Positions 13,055 through 13,073 of a stretch of 13,073 nt of DNA are shown here, piece after piece. How positions within the stretch are numbered: the stretch's first letter is position 1; every line of letters begins with the position of its first letter. Made by a program: the position numbers and the translations under genes. The stretch covers positions 1 through 13,073 of the forward strand of contig JAZSPG010000066.1 of NCBI GenBank assembly GCA_045537295.1, read 5' to 3'. This DNA is from Scatosoma sp045537295 (GTDB taxonomy: Bacteria; Bacillota; Clostridia; Christensenellales; Borkfalkiaceae). A model generated the notes under the pieces. It searched no databases. It was not told where the DNA came from and saw only the letters and a program-made list of their open reading frames with translations.

Positions 13055-13073
13055 TGCTTGTTCCTCTCTTTCG

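Noticed and set aside
1..13073. CRISPR array reading of the regularly repeated 18-mer
   Set aside because: Spacing is irregular (16 bases to more than 2 kb), the intervals contain genes, and the repeat is a perfect palindrome at gene borders.

Overview
This window reads as about two thirds of a small, tailed, protein-primed phage related to the phi29 group (short-tailed, B-family DNA polymerase with a terminal protein). The clearest evidence is a 784-residue protein-primed DNA polymerase with all exonuclease and polymerase motifs. A packaging ATPase with Walker A and B, a connector, a major capsid protein and tail-knob-like proteins support it. Almost every gene has a strong AGGAGG-type ribosome site, which suggests a Gram-positive (Bacillota-like) host; the exact host cannot be read from the window. 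No integrase, tRNA, CRISPR array, endolysin or recognisable holin is present, so lysis genes and genome ends must lie outside the window.

Layout. The plus strand (1-6742) carries virion genes: a structured leader, connector, lower collar-like protein, major capsid protein, two small proteins, a 190-residue Ig-like-domain protein, a 541-residue tail protein and a 144-residue tail-knob-like protein. A strong hairpin at 6751-6786 separates this from a convergent minus-strand block (13073 down to 6811). Read in its own direction, that block encodes a 66-residue protein, a zinc-ribbon-like protein, an SSB-position protein, an XRE-type helix-turn-helix protein, a probable terminal protein, DNA polymerase, a 70-residue protein, the packaging ATPase, and two small proteins (one very Cys-rich). 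The run SSB-like, regulator, terminal protein, polymerase matches the phi29 early operon order of genes 5-4-3-2. The ATPase sitting in this operon rather than among the late genes differs from phi29.

The most striking feature is a perfect 18-bp palindrome, AATTTGAACGTTCAAATT, present in ten identical copies (154, 2250, 4010, 4044, 4652, 6790, 7342, 8720, 10786, 12620). Nine lie at borders between gene blocks. Several overlap the stop codon of the gene before and touch the ribosome site of the gene after. The tenth lies in frame inside the polymerase exonuclease domain, where it encodes NLNVQI. Genes that overlap each other never have a copy between them, so the palindrome divides the genome into cassettes on both strands. 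It could be an operator for a dimeric regulator (the 77-residue helix-turn-helix protein is the obvious candidate), an RNA-level punctuation mark, a recombination linker for swapping modules, or a tiny selfish repeat. The sequence does not decide among these.

Other notable points are a phi29 gp9-like tail knob that seems split into two coupled genes in swapped order, AT-rich front modules on two virion genes just after palindromes, a G-rich spacer between two tandem palindromes, and a possible overprinted membrane-protein reading frame inside the connector gene.
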